Origin: a virus
IMG/VR virus record: IMGVR_UViG_3300009502_000028
Coordinates: 19,929-83,928 of that record
Reading direction: 5' to 3' (one strand)
DNA: 64,000 nucleotides
Every line of letters begins with the position of its first letter. Position 1 is the stretch's first letter. The notes below the pieces were generated by a model. The model saw only the letters and a program-made list of their open reading frames with translations. It was not told the origin of the DNA and did no database searches. Below are positions 1 to 8,155 of the stretch, one piece after another. The position numbers and the translations under genes were made by a program.

Positions 1-304
1 TTGGATTGGAAATTGAAATTGGCTGACCTTCCCAATTAATTATTTTATAATAAGCCTCTTGTTCTTCGGGGGTTGCTTTGCTACCATCGACCACCATGTT
101 GTTGGTTTTGTCATATAGCTTTAGTCCAGATAATTTATATGTCGCAGTCTGAATTTCTCTAGCAGCCTCTTGGTGGTCAGAGATGAGAGTATCGAGTTCT
201 TGATGTTGATCTGGATTCAACAATATCCGCAAAATACCCGCCCGTGTTACGGAGTCTTTTTCTACTTTTGCCTTTTTGGTTTTTTTGATTTTTTCTTTTG
301 TCAT
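1..304 (-). CDS. Hypothetical protein, N-terminal part (runs off window)
   Basis: Open frame reading leftward from an ATG at 304 through the window edge, about 101 codons without a stop. The N-terminus is very Lys-rich (MTKEKIKKTKKAKVEKD), followed by a predicted helical stretch and then a more mixed region. It is divergent from the cas3 gene, so the 305-420 interval must hold promoters for both. I do not recognise the family. Codon use looks like the neighbouring genes. It could be a nucleic-acid-binding or structural phage protein, but nothing visible decides this. Confidence 0.6.
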   Translation of the reverse strand, partial: MTKEKIKKTKKAKVEKDSVTRAGILRILLNPDQHQELDTLISDHQEAAREIQTATYKLSGLKLYDKTNNMVVDGSKATPEEQEAYYKIINWEGQPISISNP

Positions 305-386
305 GGTGTTAACCTAACACTATTGTCGAAAAAAAGCAAGATTTATTTTAGGGAAAATCGATTGATCCAAAAAACCGAATAAAATA

Positions 387-415
387 TTGACTTTGCGGAG
401 GAAAAAAGTTAAGCT
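387..415 (+). promoter_or_regulatory. Putative promoter of cas3
   Basis: TTGACT at 387-392, 17-bp spacer, TAAGCT at 410-415, with the cas3 ATG only six bases after the -10 element. An in-frame TAA at 415-417 rules out an upstream start. The GGAGG inside the spacer is too far from the ATG to serve as a normal ribosome-binding site and would not be in a transcript started here. Confidence 0.5.
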
Positions 416-420
416 AAAAA

Positions 421-2697
421 ATGCTGACAGAAAATTTTGCCCATTCCGGTTATCAGGTGAACGCATCGAACCGTACAGTTGCTCCGCAATTATATCGGGA
501 TCACATTCATGCGGTACGTAATAACGCCTTGCGGGAGTTTGATCGTAGATTTCGTCATTATAAGAATAGAAAAATGGTAAATTTCTATCGGAAAATACTT
601 GAAACTGCTACAGAATGGCATGATTTGGGAAAATTGATGCCGGAATGTCAAGCAATTCTTTCACAATCAAGCGAAAGCGATACGTCAATGCTTAACCATG
701 TTGATGCAGGAGTATCGCATTGTATTAAGGAATATGAACGAACCAATGAATTATATTATCTTTTAGCAGCGTGGCTGATATTGGCTCATCATATTGGTTA
801 TATAGATTGGGAAGAATTAACTAAAATTACTCTTGTTAATCCGTCACAAATGTTATCGCCGACCAAAATACATCTTAAAGAAAAATGGCGGGATTATCGT
901 ATAAGAGATTATGTAGATGCTAATCTTATTATATGGGAACAACTACATAAAGAAGATATAATTATTACGGATTCAATGCCGGATGTTGGGTATAACATTA
1001 ATATTAAAAATGTTGATTGGCATGATATATCAGAGTGTTTTTCCTGCATGGTGTCTGCTGATCACGCCGACACCAATCAATTTCGTAATGATGGATATGT
1101 GCTACCTGAGCCATATAAACTTCGAGAGGATGAGCGTATTGAAAATTTTGATAAATATAATGATGGATTAAGTAAAATAAATCCCGGTAAAAGAATTAAA
1201 GATCGGAAGCTTCTTTATGCGTCGGCGGATAGGGAATCTATCTCATCTTGGATAAAAAACGATGGTACGGTAGGTTCGGGTAAAACCAATGCTAATCATA
1301 AAAAGGCATTGAAAATGGCAAAAAAATATGGGTGTGAACGAATATTTATTGTGGCCCCATATATTAATGTTATCAATCAACTTGTTGGTAAAGCAAAAGA
1401 ATCTCTTTTGTTACCGGGAGAGTATCAGGTAGGGGTTATTAACGAGCATCATTCTATGGTTCAGTTTACAGATTGGCGGTTGCGAAAATATAATAATAGA
1501 TTAGATGGTCCATTAACGTATACTACTTGCGTGCAATTTTTCGAGGCATTGACTACTTATCATCCCGCAGCGATAGGGAAACTCATTCATTTTACGGATT
1601 CGGTCATTGTTCTTGATGAGTATCATCAAGCGATGCCATATGAATTATGGTCACATGCGTTATTTTTATTAGAAAAATTAGTAAACAATTATAATGTTCA
1701 CGTTATTTTTAGTTCCGGGACTCCCATTGATTTTTGGGATTTATATCATAAAAATATAGTAGTGGATAATATGCTTACACATACGGAATGGAAGCATTTT
1801 CAGGCGAGAGAAAATACACGGGTTAAAAAATCGCATCTGGGAGCTATTGGATTAGGTAAATTATGTCGGCATATAACTAATGGATATAAAAACAAACATT
1901 CTACTTTAATAGTATGTAATACCACTAATAATGCGAAGGTTTTATTTAAATTATTGAATAGCGGAAATGGGAATGTCTATCATTTGAGTAGTCGAGTGAC
2001 ACCGGAGTTTAGAGAAAAAAGATTGGAATTAATAAAACAAAAAATAAAAGATGAATTACCGGTCATATTAATTGCCACCTCAATGGTAGAATGTGGTATT
2101 GATATATCATTTGAGCGGTGTTATCGAGAAGAAACCAGTTTAGATTCACTTCAACAATGCACCGGAAGATGTAATAGGAATAATGAATTTAAAATCGGAA
2201 AAGTATATGTTTTTTGTTTTTCTGAATCATTAATCCGAAAGGGAACAATAACTATTAATCCTACGACACAAAGAGCGATTAATGTATTTCGTAAATTAGA
2301 AAAAAATGAATGGATTCCGGCAATGGGAACATCGGCAGCGAGAGACACGTTAACAACTAGCAATTGGAATATGATTTCTCGGATTGAAGATAACTTTTCC
2401 AAGGGAAATCTCCGCACCGTAGGTAATTTAATGCGATTGATAAAAACTCAAAAATTTACAGTTGTAATCGATCCGACTGTCATTGAAAGAATTAAATCTA
2501 AAGATATTACCCTCGGATATGCGGATATTAGCAGAAATTCGGTAACGGTATTTGGAAATGTACACCAACGATTACTTAATGCCGGAATTATTGAACCGCT
2601 AGAGAAAATTCGGGACGATGCCGATGACCCAATTACAATGTGGGCATTGAATAACTATCATATTAATTATGATATTGAGCTGGGACTTTTATGTTAA
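421..2697 (+). CDS. cas3: Cas3-like HD nuclease / DExH helicase
   Basis: A 758-residue protein with the domain order of type I CRISPR Cas3. An N-terminal HD phosphohydrolase region shows His30, WHDLGK at 66-71, His93/His100 and AHHIGY near 122-127. A superfamily 2 helicase follows: GSGKT near 286-290, DEYH near 398-401, SSGTP, the motif V stretch TSMVECGIDISF, and the motif VI stretch QCTGRCNRNN near 578-587. Known Cas3 proteins degrade DNA after recruitment by a Cascade complex. The length is typical and no key motif is missing. It sits directly upstream of a CRISPR array on the same strand. No Cascade, cas1 or cas2 gene is visible in the window, so the partner complex is either elsewhere in the phage or supplied by the host. 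Not a generic phage helicase, given the HD fusion and the array. Confidence 0.88.
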   Translation: MLTENFAHSGYQVNASNRTVAPQLYRDHIHAVRNNALREFDRRFRHYKNRKMVNFYRKILETATEWHDLGKLMPECQAILSQSSESDTSMLNHVDAGVSHCIKEYERTNELYYLLAAWLILAHHIGYIDWEELTKITLVNPSQMLSPTKIHLKEKWRDYRIRDYVDANLIIWEQLHKEDIIITDSMPDVGYNINIKNVDWHDISECFSCMVSADHADTNQFRNDGYVLPEPYKLREDERIENFDKYNDGLSKINPGKRIKDRKLLYASADRESISSWIKNDGTVGSGKTNANHKKALKMAKKYGCERIFIVAPYINVINQLVGKAKESLLLPGEYQVGVINEHHSMVQFTDWRLRKYNNRLDGPLTYTTCVQFFEALTTYHPAAIGKLIHFTDSVIVLDEYHQAMPYELWSHALFLLEKLVNNYNVHVIFSSGTPIDFWDLYHKNIVVDNMLTHTEWKHFQARENTRVKKSHLGAIGLGKLCRHITNGYKNKHSTLIVCNTTNNAKVLFKLLNSGNGNVYHLSSRVTPEFREKRLELIKQKIKDELPVILIATSMVECGIDISFERCYREETSLDSLQQCTGRCNRNNEFKIGKVYVFCFSESLIRKGTITINPTTQRAINVFRKLEKNEWIPAMGTSAARDTLTTSNWNMISRIEDNFSKGNLRTVGNLMRLIKTQKFTVVIDPTVIERIKSKDITLGYADISRNSVTVFGNVHQRLLNAGIIEPLEKIRDDADDPITMWALNNYHINYDIELGLLC

Positions 2698-2763
2698 TTT
2701 GCGAGCGGTTAGGTGGCGTCAAATATGCCGTAGCCGCTCGCAACTTGTAACTCGCTGATAATA

Positions 2764-2876
2764 TGGAACTTACGAAATATGATATTTGATGTTGACAAAC
2801 CGGGGATAATAGAATACACTGCCGCTCGCAAATTGATACACAGTTCTTTGATAATACGTTACTTACGAGGGATACA
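2764..2876 (+). promoter_or_regulatory. CRISPR leader with promoter
   Basis: A-T rich leader between cas3 and repeat 1. TTGACA at 2792-2797, a 17-bp spacer and TACACT at 2815-2820 form a clear sigma-70 promoter facing the array, giving a leader of about 50 nt before repeat 1. The motif GCCGCTCGCAA occurs at about 2733 and again at about 2820, followed each time by a related stretch, so the leader looks partly duplicated. At 2701-2742 an 8-bp inverted repeat (GCGAGCGG/CCGCTCGC) can form a hairpin after the cas3 stop. A copy of 2764-2876 with about 14 mismatches lies at 19147-19259 on the minus strand. Confidence 0.75.
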
Positions 2877-3856
2877 GGTGAAGTGCTGGAACAGACCAGT
2901 TACTATATCACCGTTCGAGTTGGCGAAATATAGTGATAACTTGCATTTGGTGAAGTGCTGGAACAGACCAGTTACTATATCACCACCGCTCGCATTAGCC
3001 TTCTGGGAATGGAGTAAAGAAGGTGAAGTGCTGGAACAGACCAGTTACTATATCACCCACGATTGATTTGCCCGAACCAACTGGAAAATATGGGTGAAGT
3101 GCTGGAACAGACCAGTTACTATATCACCTATCATAGTAATGGATATTCCAAGTGCTGAACTCTACGGTGAAGTGCTGGAACAGACCAGTTACTATATCAC
3201 CAGAGCCAAGTCTCTGCTCATAGAGCAATAAAAAAAGAGGTGAAGTGCTGGAACAGACCAGTTACTATATCACCAGAGCCAAGTCTCTGCTCATAGAGCA
3301 ATAAAAAAAGAGGTGAAGTGCTGGAACAGACCAGTTACTATATCACCCGCAGCATATTGGCTTTCATCAAAAGCAAACTCTAGGTGAAGTGCTGGAACAG
3401 ACCAGTTACTATATCACCATGAGTAATACATATCCTTCCTATGGTATCCTTTCAAGGTGAAGTGCTGGAACAGACCAGTTACTATATCACCATCAGTAGA
3501 GAATCCGGTTTATCATCTTCTATCTGGGTGAAGTGCTGGAACAGACCAGTTACTATATCACCTATCCGAATTGTTGCACCAGAGGCAATGCATATTCAGG
3601 TGAAGTGCTGGAACAGACCAGTTACTATATCACCACCGCTATATAGGAAAAGCCCCTAACTCAGTCGCCTAGGTGAAGTGCTGGAACAGACCAGTTACTA
3701 TATCACCGCCGTTATATGTATATGCTATAAAGAAACATCGGTAATGGTGAAGTGCTGGAACAGACCAGTTACTATATCACCACCTCGTGGTAGCGGTCCT
3801 TGCCGAGCAGGTGCTTCGCCGGTGAAGTGCTGGAACAGACCAGTCACTATATCACC
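2877..3856 (+). CRISPR. CRISPR array, 14 repeats of 36 bp, 13 spacers
   Basis: Repeats start at 2877, 2949, 3022, 3093, 3166, 3239, 3312, 3383, 3456, 3527, 3599, 3672, 3746 and 3821. Each is 36 bp, begins GGTGAAGTGCTGGAACAGAC and ends ATATCACC. The ends are inverted (GGTGA/TCACC) and an internal CTGG/CCAG hairpin has loop AACAGA. Spacers are 35-39 bp. Spacers 5 and 6 are identical, a duplicated repeat-spacer unit. The last repeat carries a T-to-C change, marking the leader-distal end and agreeing with the leader on the left. Spacer 13 (3782-3820) is much more GC-rich than the window. No spacer was recognised by eye as matching the rest of the window. Short open frames across the array are artefacts. 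Confidence 0.97.
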
Positions 3857-4052
3857 TATCACCCGCTGGAAACCGTTGATTTAGTGGTAGAGCGGAGAAT
3901 TTGGCGAAGAGAATTTTCAATTTTTCTTCACGGCAATCATCTCGGAGGTAAGTTTCGTGGAGAAAAGATATTTCAGACCAAGGTTGTAACTTAACCCATC
4001 GTTGGAACTGCTGAATATCTTTACGAGATGCGGTTTTAATTGAAATAGTCAT
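3852..4052 (-). CDS. Hypothetical protein, 66 aa
   Basis: Starts MTISIKTASRKDIQQFQRWV and ends inside the last CRISPR repeat, its TGA lying at 3854-3852. It has a mixed, charged composition with normal codon use. Upstream on the minus strand TTGACT, 17 bp and TACATA lie just before the ATG, matching the promoter style of other genes here. The C-terminus abuts the array, so it may be an older gene truncated by array growth or insertion. No family recognised. Confidence 0.45.
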   Translation of the reverse strand: MTISIKTASRKDIQQFQRWVKLQPWSEISFLHETYLRDDCREEKLKILFAKFSALPLNQRFPAGDR

Positions 4053-4107
4053 ATTTATATATGTATCACAGAGTGCGATAAAAGTCAATAAATTATTTTA
4101 TCTCTGT

Positions 4108-5440
4108 GTCGCCAGAAAACCCAAGTGTCTTTAGACCTTGGGATGAATGGCGACCAATAAAATATTTTAAATTATTTTGATGTTTTGAGAAAATGAACGA
4201 TATGTATTATACGAGAAACAAAATTTCGTATAAATGAATAGACAATATACATATAAATTTAGAATCTATCCTACAAAGGAACAAGAGATATTATTGTCTA
4301 AACATTTCGGAAGTATTCGTTATGTGTATAATCTATTTTTAGATAAACGAACTAAGTTTTACTTAAATGCAAAAGAAAAACAACTTGCTAAAAAATCATT
4401 AAATTATAATGAAATGTCAGCAGAGTTAACAAAACTCAAATCAAACACGGAAACCGAATGGTTAAATGAGTGTAATTCTCAATCACTCCAACATTCTTTA
4501 AAACATCTAGAAACTGCTTTTAATCGTTTCTTTAAGAAAAAATCCAAATATCCAAGATTTAAAAATAGAAGAAGTAAACAATCATTTAGATTACCACAAT
4601 TTGTCTCTGTAGAAGATGGAAGAATATATTTTCCCAAATTTAAAGAAGGAATAAAAATCGATCAACATCGTAAAATTGAAGGATCAATTGAAAATGCTAC
4701 TATTAGTCGTAATGTAGCAGGACAATATTTTGCGTGTATTGGTGTTACTAAAAACATTGAAATCAAATCAGAATTAAATAATGCTGTTGGGATTGATTTG
4801 GGAATTAAATCCTTAGTAGTATGCTCAGACGGAATTAGATTTAAAAACATAAAACCGCTCAAACAATTAGAAAAATTAGTTAGAATTAGACAGAAATCAG
4901 TTAGTAGGACTGGGAAAAAATCCATCGGGAGAATTAAAGCAAGGTTAAAACTCGGAAAACTCCACGTTAAAATTGCCAATATTCGTAGTAATCATTTACA
5001 TCAAATATCTCACAAGTTAGTGAGCGAAAACCAAACTCTTATACTTGAAGATTTGTCCGTAAAAAATATGATGGGAGATCATAGATATGCTAAATCCATT
5101 GGAGATTGTTCTTGGTCAGAATTAGTAAGACAGATATGTTATAAAAGTGAATGGTATGGAAGAAAAGTCATTAAAATTGATAGATACTTCCCATCCAGTA
5201 AAACTTGTAGTAACTGTGGATATATTAAAGATGATTTAACACTTAAAGATAGAGAGTGGAATTGTCCAAAATGTAACTACAAACACGATAGAGATTTAAA
5301 TGCATCTCTGAATATCCTAAAACAAGGATTAAATTTAACAGTCGGAACGACTGGGTTAGCCGTTTGTCCTGATGTAAGACCTATTGGAAACAATGGGCAA
5401 TTGGTTGGAACGGAAACCCACTCTCTTTAGAGGGTGGGTA
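4108..5440 (+). mobile_element. IS200/IS605-type element with tnpB only
   Basis: Left-end structure at 4108-4154: outer inverted repeat GTCGCCA/TGGCGAC around an inner imperfect hairpin with CTTTAG in its loop. Right-end hairpin at 5416-5439 has stem ACCCaCTCT/AGAGgGTGGGT and the same CTTT loop. Subterminal hairpins of this kind are recognised by Y1 transposases of the family. Only tnpB lies between them; there is no tnpA, so movement would need a transposase in trans. A related solitary right end occurs at 20411-20440. The exact ends are estimates. The omega RNA of such elements normally overlaps the tnpB 3' end and right end. Confidence 0.75.
4234..5430 (+). CDS. tnpB: TnpB RNA-guided nuclease of IS605 family (TnpB-1)
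   Basis: 398 residues, typical TnpB length. The start YTYKFRIYPTKEQEILLSKH is the classic N-terminal motif. The RuvC-like core shows GIDLGIKS (first Asp, near 190), LEDLSVKNM (Glu, near 275) and DRDLNASLNIL (last Asp, near 363). A complete CxxC...CxxC zinc finger (CSNCG, CPKC) lies between the last two. The active site looks intact. TnpB proteins cut DNA guided by an omega RNA from the element's right end. It sits directly after the CRISPR array, but nothing links it to the CRISPR repeats. It differs clearly from the three other TnpB proteins in this window. Confidence 0.95.
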   Translation: MNRQYTYKFRIYPTKEQEILLSKHFGSIRYVYNLFLDKRTKFYLNAKEKQLAKKSLNYNEMSAELTKLKSNTETEWLNECNSQSLQHSLKHLETAFNRFFKKKSKYPRFKNRRSKQSFRLPQFVSVEDGRIYFPKFKEGIKIDQHRKIEGSIENATISRNVAGQYFACIGVTKNIEIKSELNNAVGIDLGIKSLVVCSDGIRFKNIKPLKQLEKLVRIRQKSVSRTGKKSIGRIKARLKLGKLHVKIANIRSNHLHQISHKLVSENQTLILEDLSVKNMMGDHRYAKSIGDCSWSELVRQICYKSEWYGRKVIKIDRYFPSSKTCSNCGYIKDDLTLKDREWNCPKCNYKHDRDLNASLNILKQGLNLTVGTTGLAVCPDVRPIGNNGQLVGTETHSL

Positions 5441-5452
5441 GTTCATCTTAAT

Positions 5453-6202
5453 ATGATTAAGTTAAAAGATATATTGAGTGAGGGGGTGTGGTTAATATTA
5501 ACCGAATCTAATTCTGGTTATAGTGATCACCGGCTTCATCAATATATTTCCAATAAAATATTCAATTGCTGGCTAGAATTATTAGAAGAAGTAAAGGACA
5601 AAGATAATAGCATTGAGGATATTCTATCGGGAGATAAAACATATTTTAAAAAACAGATTGACGATGGAAGTTCTTTTATTATTAAAGAACATGAGGTTGA
5701 TTTAAATATTGAAAAAGAACAAAGAGTTGATGTTTTATTAGCATTGGAAAATAAAAGAGAAGATATTATAATAAATGGAGCCGTCGTTGATTTGTATCGT
5801 AATCCAATTGAGATTTATTTACAAATTAATCCGGTATATTCCGTAAATAATATTTTAATACACCGGGATTATATTGAGGAGTTAGCTCATCATGAGGCGG
5901 TACATTTAGTTAAATTTATTCAAAAATTATATCAAATTTCTTCTAAAGGAAATGCCCGAAATGAGAATGAACAAGAATGGTATAATAACTATTTAACTCA
6001 GAAATCAGAGATACATGCTTACGTATCGCAATTAAATAATGAATTGAAGCATATTAAGTTAAAATATCCGGATATATCTTTTAGTGAGTCGATCAGACAT
6101 TCCAAAATATTTAGCCGGTATGAAAGAGGAGTGTTTAATAAGAATCCAAAATTGAAAAATAAAATGTTATCTAAACTAGCGAATTATTGGAATAAAATAT
6201 GA
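5453..6202 (+). CDS. Putative HExxH metalloprotease with capsid-targeting-like N-terminus
   Basis: 249 residues. I chose the ATG at 5453 because it gives MIKLKDILSEG, an N-terminus shared with at least three other genes here; an upstream ATG would read through the IS right end. The central motif LAHHEAVHLV contains HEAVH, a zinc-metallopeptidase HExxH signature, near residues 146-150. The remainder is charged and helical with no recognised domain. The opening peptide ends in L-S-E, resembling the T4 prohead-protease cleavage rule (L/I-x-E). I infer, but cannot show, packaging into the head. It overlaps the next gene by four bases (ATGA). The protease call rests on one motif. Confidence 0.5.
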   Translation: MIKLKDILSEGVWLILTESNSGYSDHRLHQYISNKIFNCWLELLEEVKDKDNSIEDILSGDKTYFKKQIDDGSSFIIKEHEVDLNIEKEQRVDVLLALENKREDIIINGAVVDLYRNPIEIYLQINPVYSVNNILIHRDYIEELAHHEAVHLVKFIQKLYQISSKGNARNENEQEWYNNYLTQKSEIHAYVSQLNNELKHIKLKYPDISFSESIRHSKIFSRYERGVFNKNPKLKNKMLSKLANYWNKI

Positions 6203-6903
6203 TTAAGTTAAAAGATATATTGATGGAGATGAGCAATCAGTCTAAACCACTAACAGAGAAGCCGGATGAAATGATAAAGGAACAGGAGGATTATAGAGGC
6301 CCACATACCGCACCGGGCAAAACGAGTAGTGCGCCACTGTATGATTTGACTAAAATATATCCTGATGACGAATTTGGCATTTATTCGAAAAATGCCGCCA
6401 GATGTTATGGAGATAACGGCGGCGATGATAGAGATAAGAATAGTGTTAGTATGATGCAATTCTATCGAAATAAACCGAATGCAGAGGTGAAGATATATAG
6501 AGCAGTGCCAAATATCCATTCAGAAATCGAAGATAAAATCAGATATTATAATAAGTTAAGGAAATATTTTATTGAATATGGATTTCCACCAATGAAAGAT
6601 TCAAAGGAAAATGATGTGTTTAGAAAAATGAAATATAATAAACAGGAATATCTTGATAAATTAAACAACGATATAAAAATAATAGTAGAGAAGCATAAAA
6701 AGAATAAATTAAAAATAAATCCCGGCGATTGGGTTACGTTGAATTTAGATTATGCTATTGAGCATGGGAAGAATCACGTCAACGGTAATTATAAAATATT
6801 AAGTCTTACGGTTACGGCGAAAGAGTTATATAGTAGTGGAGATAGTGTACATGAGTTTGGATATGTTCCAAAACGTAAACCTCGGCGTAAACCTCGGCGT
6901 TAA
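6199..6903 (+). CDS. Putative ADP-ribosyltransferase-like protein with capsid-targeting-like N-terminus
   Basis: 234 residues, overlapping the preceding gene by ATGA. It starts MIKLKDILMEM (possible L-M-E cleavage site). The middle and C-terminal parts contain VKIYRAVPN, then NPGDWVTLNLDYAIEHG, then SSGDSVHEFGYVP. This resembles the Arg / aromatic-hydroxyl / Glu layout of small ADP-ribosyltransferase-like domains found near mobile elements, but no catalytic E-x-E is evident, so the call is tentative. The C-terminus is a duplicated KRKPRRKPRR tail made by a direct repeat in the DNA. If it is an ART, the parallel is T4 Alt, which is packaged with the genome. Confidence 0.4.
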   Translation: MIKLKDILMEMSNQSKPLTEKPDEMIKEQEDYRGPHTAPGKTSSAPLYDLTKIYPDDEFGIYSKNAARCYGDNGGDDRDKNSVSMMQFYRNKPNAEVKIYRAVPNIHSEIEDKIRYYNKLRKYFIEYGFPPMKDSKENDVFRKMKYNKQEYLDKLNNDIKIIVEKHKKNKLKINPGDWVTLNLDYAIEHGKNHVNGNYKILSLTVTAKELYSSGDSVHEFGYVPKRKPRRKPRR

Positions 6904-6976
6904 TATCATATATATATAAATCATAGTTCCGGCTATAATAACTTGCTATTCAAGTTAATTGTGATATGATATTATT

Positions 6977-7357
6977 ATGAAAAGTCACAAAAAGAATAAA
7001 TTGCCGGTAGATTTATATGAGGAAGCCTTGAAGTTATTAAATGCTTCTGAAATACTTAAAAAGACAGTTATTTGGCAGGACAAACAAGTTGATAAATTCT
7101 TGAAGAAATACCCATCGGAAATAGTAGATGAATTACCATGGGATGAGCGGGAAAGAGTAAGAGGAGAGATGGAAGAGTTATATGCGAGGTTGAATGAATC
7201 GGTGAGGGAATTAAATGGGATGGATAAAAAAATGCAAATATTAAAGGAGAATGTAAAAAAAAGATGTGGGAGAGATGTAATGTCATCTAAGACATCGAAA
7301 TCAAAGAAGATTAATTTAAAAGAATTATTGGGAGGAGAAGGGATAATGTTAGTATAA
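6977..7357 (+). CDS. Hypothetical coiled-coil protein, 126 aa
   Basis: Highly charged and mostly helical, from MKSHKKNKLPVDLYEEALKL onward, with long heptad-like stretches between residues 45 and 100. No Cys pairs or catalytic motifs. It is followed three bases later by a membrane protein gene, so the two are likely cotranscribed. Function unknown. Confidence 0.7.
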   Translation: MKSHKKNKLPVDLYEEALKLLNASEILKKTVIWQDKQVDKFLKKYPSEIVDELPWDERERVRGEMEELYARLNESVRELNGMDKKMQILKENVKKRCGRDVMSSKTSKSKKINLKELLGGEGIMLV

Positions 7358-7360
7358 AAT

Positions 7361-7765
7361 ATGAATTTGGTTTGGGGAATAGCATTGACGGTAGTTGGAA
7401 TTCTTATAGGGATAGCCATTGTGATTAATTTGATAGAAATAAAAAAACTTCTATTATTAAAAGAAGAATCACCATTACATTCAGAGAAAATTCAACCGAG
7501 CAGTAATACCGGCGAACAAATAGGGAAAGAATTACTAGAATTAAATGAGAGATTAAGGGAGCGAGATCGAAGGGAGAGCGATGAAGAATTAGCTGAGTAT
7601 GCGAACAGTCGCCGACAAAAAACACCGGTAACTAATCCGATATTAGGATGGACAGGTGGAGATGATAGAATACATACAAAAAATCCGGCTGGCGTCAATC
7701 TGCTTATACCAGAACATCTTAGTGAACAGGATAAAGAAATTCTGAGACAGTTTTACGATTTGTAG
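7361..7765 (+). CDS. Single-pass membrane protein, 134 aa
   Basis: One strong N-terminal membrane helix (residues 4-25, WGIALTVVGILIGIAIVINL), then a long charged segment with probable coiled coil (residues 28-75) and a Pro/Gly-rich C-terminal part. The topology, a short N-anchor with a long soluble tail, resembles spanin- or holin-associated proteins, but no lysis gene is adjacent. Follows the coiled-coil gene by three bases. Function unknown. Confidence 0.7.
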   Translation: MNLVWGIALTVVGILIGIAIVINLIEIKKLLLLKEESPLHSEKIQPSSNTGEQIGKELLELNERLRERDRRESDEELAEYANSRRQKTPVTNPILGWTGGDDRIHTKNPAGVNLLIPEHLSEQDKEILRQFYDL

Positions 7766-7796
7766 AAATCAACAACAGTAGAAAAAATTAAAATAT

Positions 7797-8150
7797 ATGA
7801 AGAATATTAATACATCTAAAAATATCATTATGAGTGCGGCATCAAAATTGAGATTCATCAGCGACACTCAAATAAATTCGCTTACCGCCCAAATTGAAGC
7901 CGAACTATTAATCCTATTTCCCTGTCTAGAGGGTAAAGAAGAAGACGGTGTAGAAGATTGGGCTTGCGACATTGTTAATGCCAGTGGAGATGATGAAATT
8001 GGGGCAATTTTACATCGAATTGAAGGAATTGAACAAGAGAAGATTAATAAGTTTAAAATTGAACTATTACATACACGGTTGAATGACCTCAATCTTGAAG
8101 TGAATGAAATTGAAAATGAACTGAATAGATTGGAAACTGAAAGCATCTAG
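7797..8150 (+). CDS. Hypothetical helical protein, 117 aa
   Basis: Acidic helical protein with a C-terminal coiled coil (residues 80-115). An internal segment LLILFPCLEGKEEDGVEDWACD holds its two cysteines. The AT-rich region before the ATG shows no Shine-Dalgarno sequence. Ends five bases before the next start. No family recognised. Confidence 0.65.
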   Translation: MKNINTSKNIIMSAASKLRFISDTQINSLTAQIEAELLILFPCLEGKEEDGVEDWACDIVNASGDDEIGAILHRIEGIEQEKINKFKIELLHTRLNDLNLEVNEIENELNRLETESI

Positions 8151-8155
8151 TCGGC

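Noticed and set aside
2779-3884. Open frames running through the CRISPR array
   Set aside because: They are produced by the 36-bp repeat being read in frame with spacers (VLEQTSYYIT, VKCWNRPVTISP); no start context and no protein-like pattern.
4234-5430. TnpB-1 as the CRISPR effector (Cas12) of the array
   Set aside because: It has classic TnpB size, N-terminus and IS ends; type I Cas3 is the natural partner of the array, and nothing links TnpB to the repeat.
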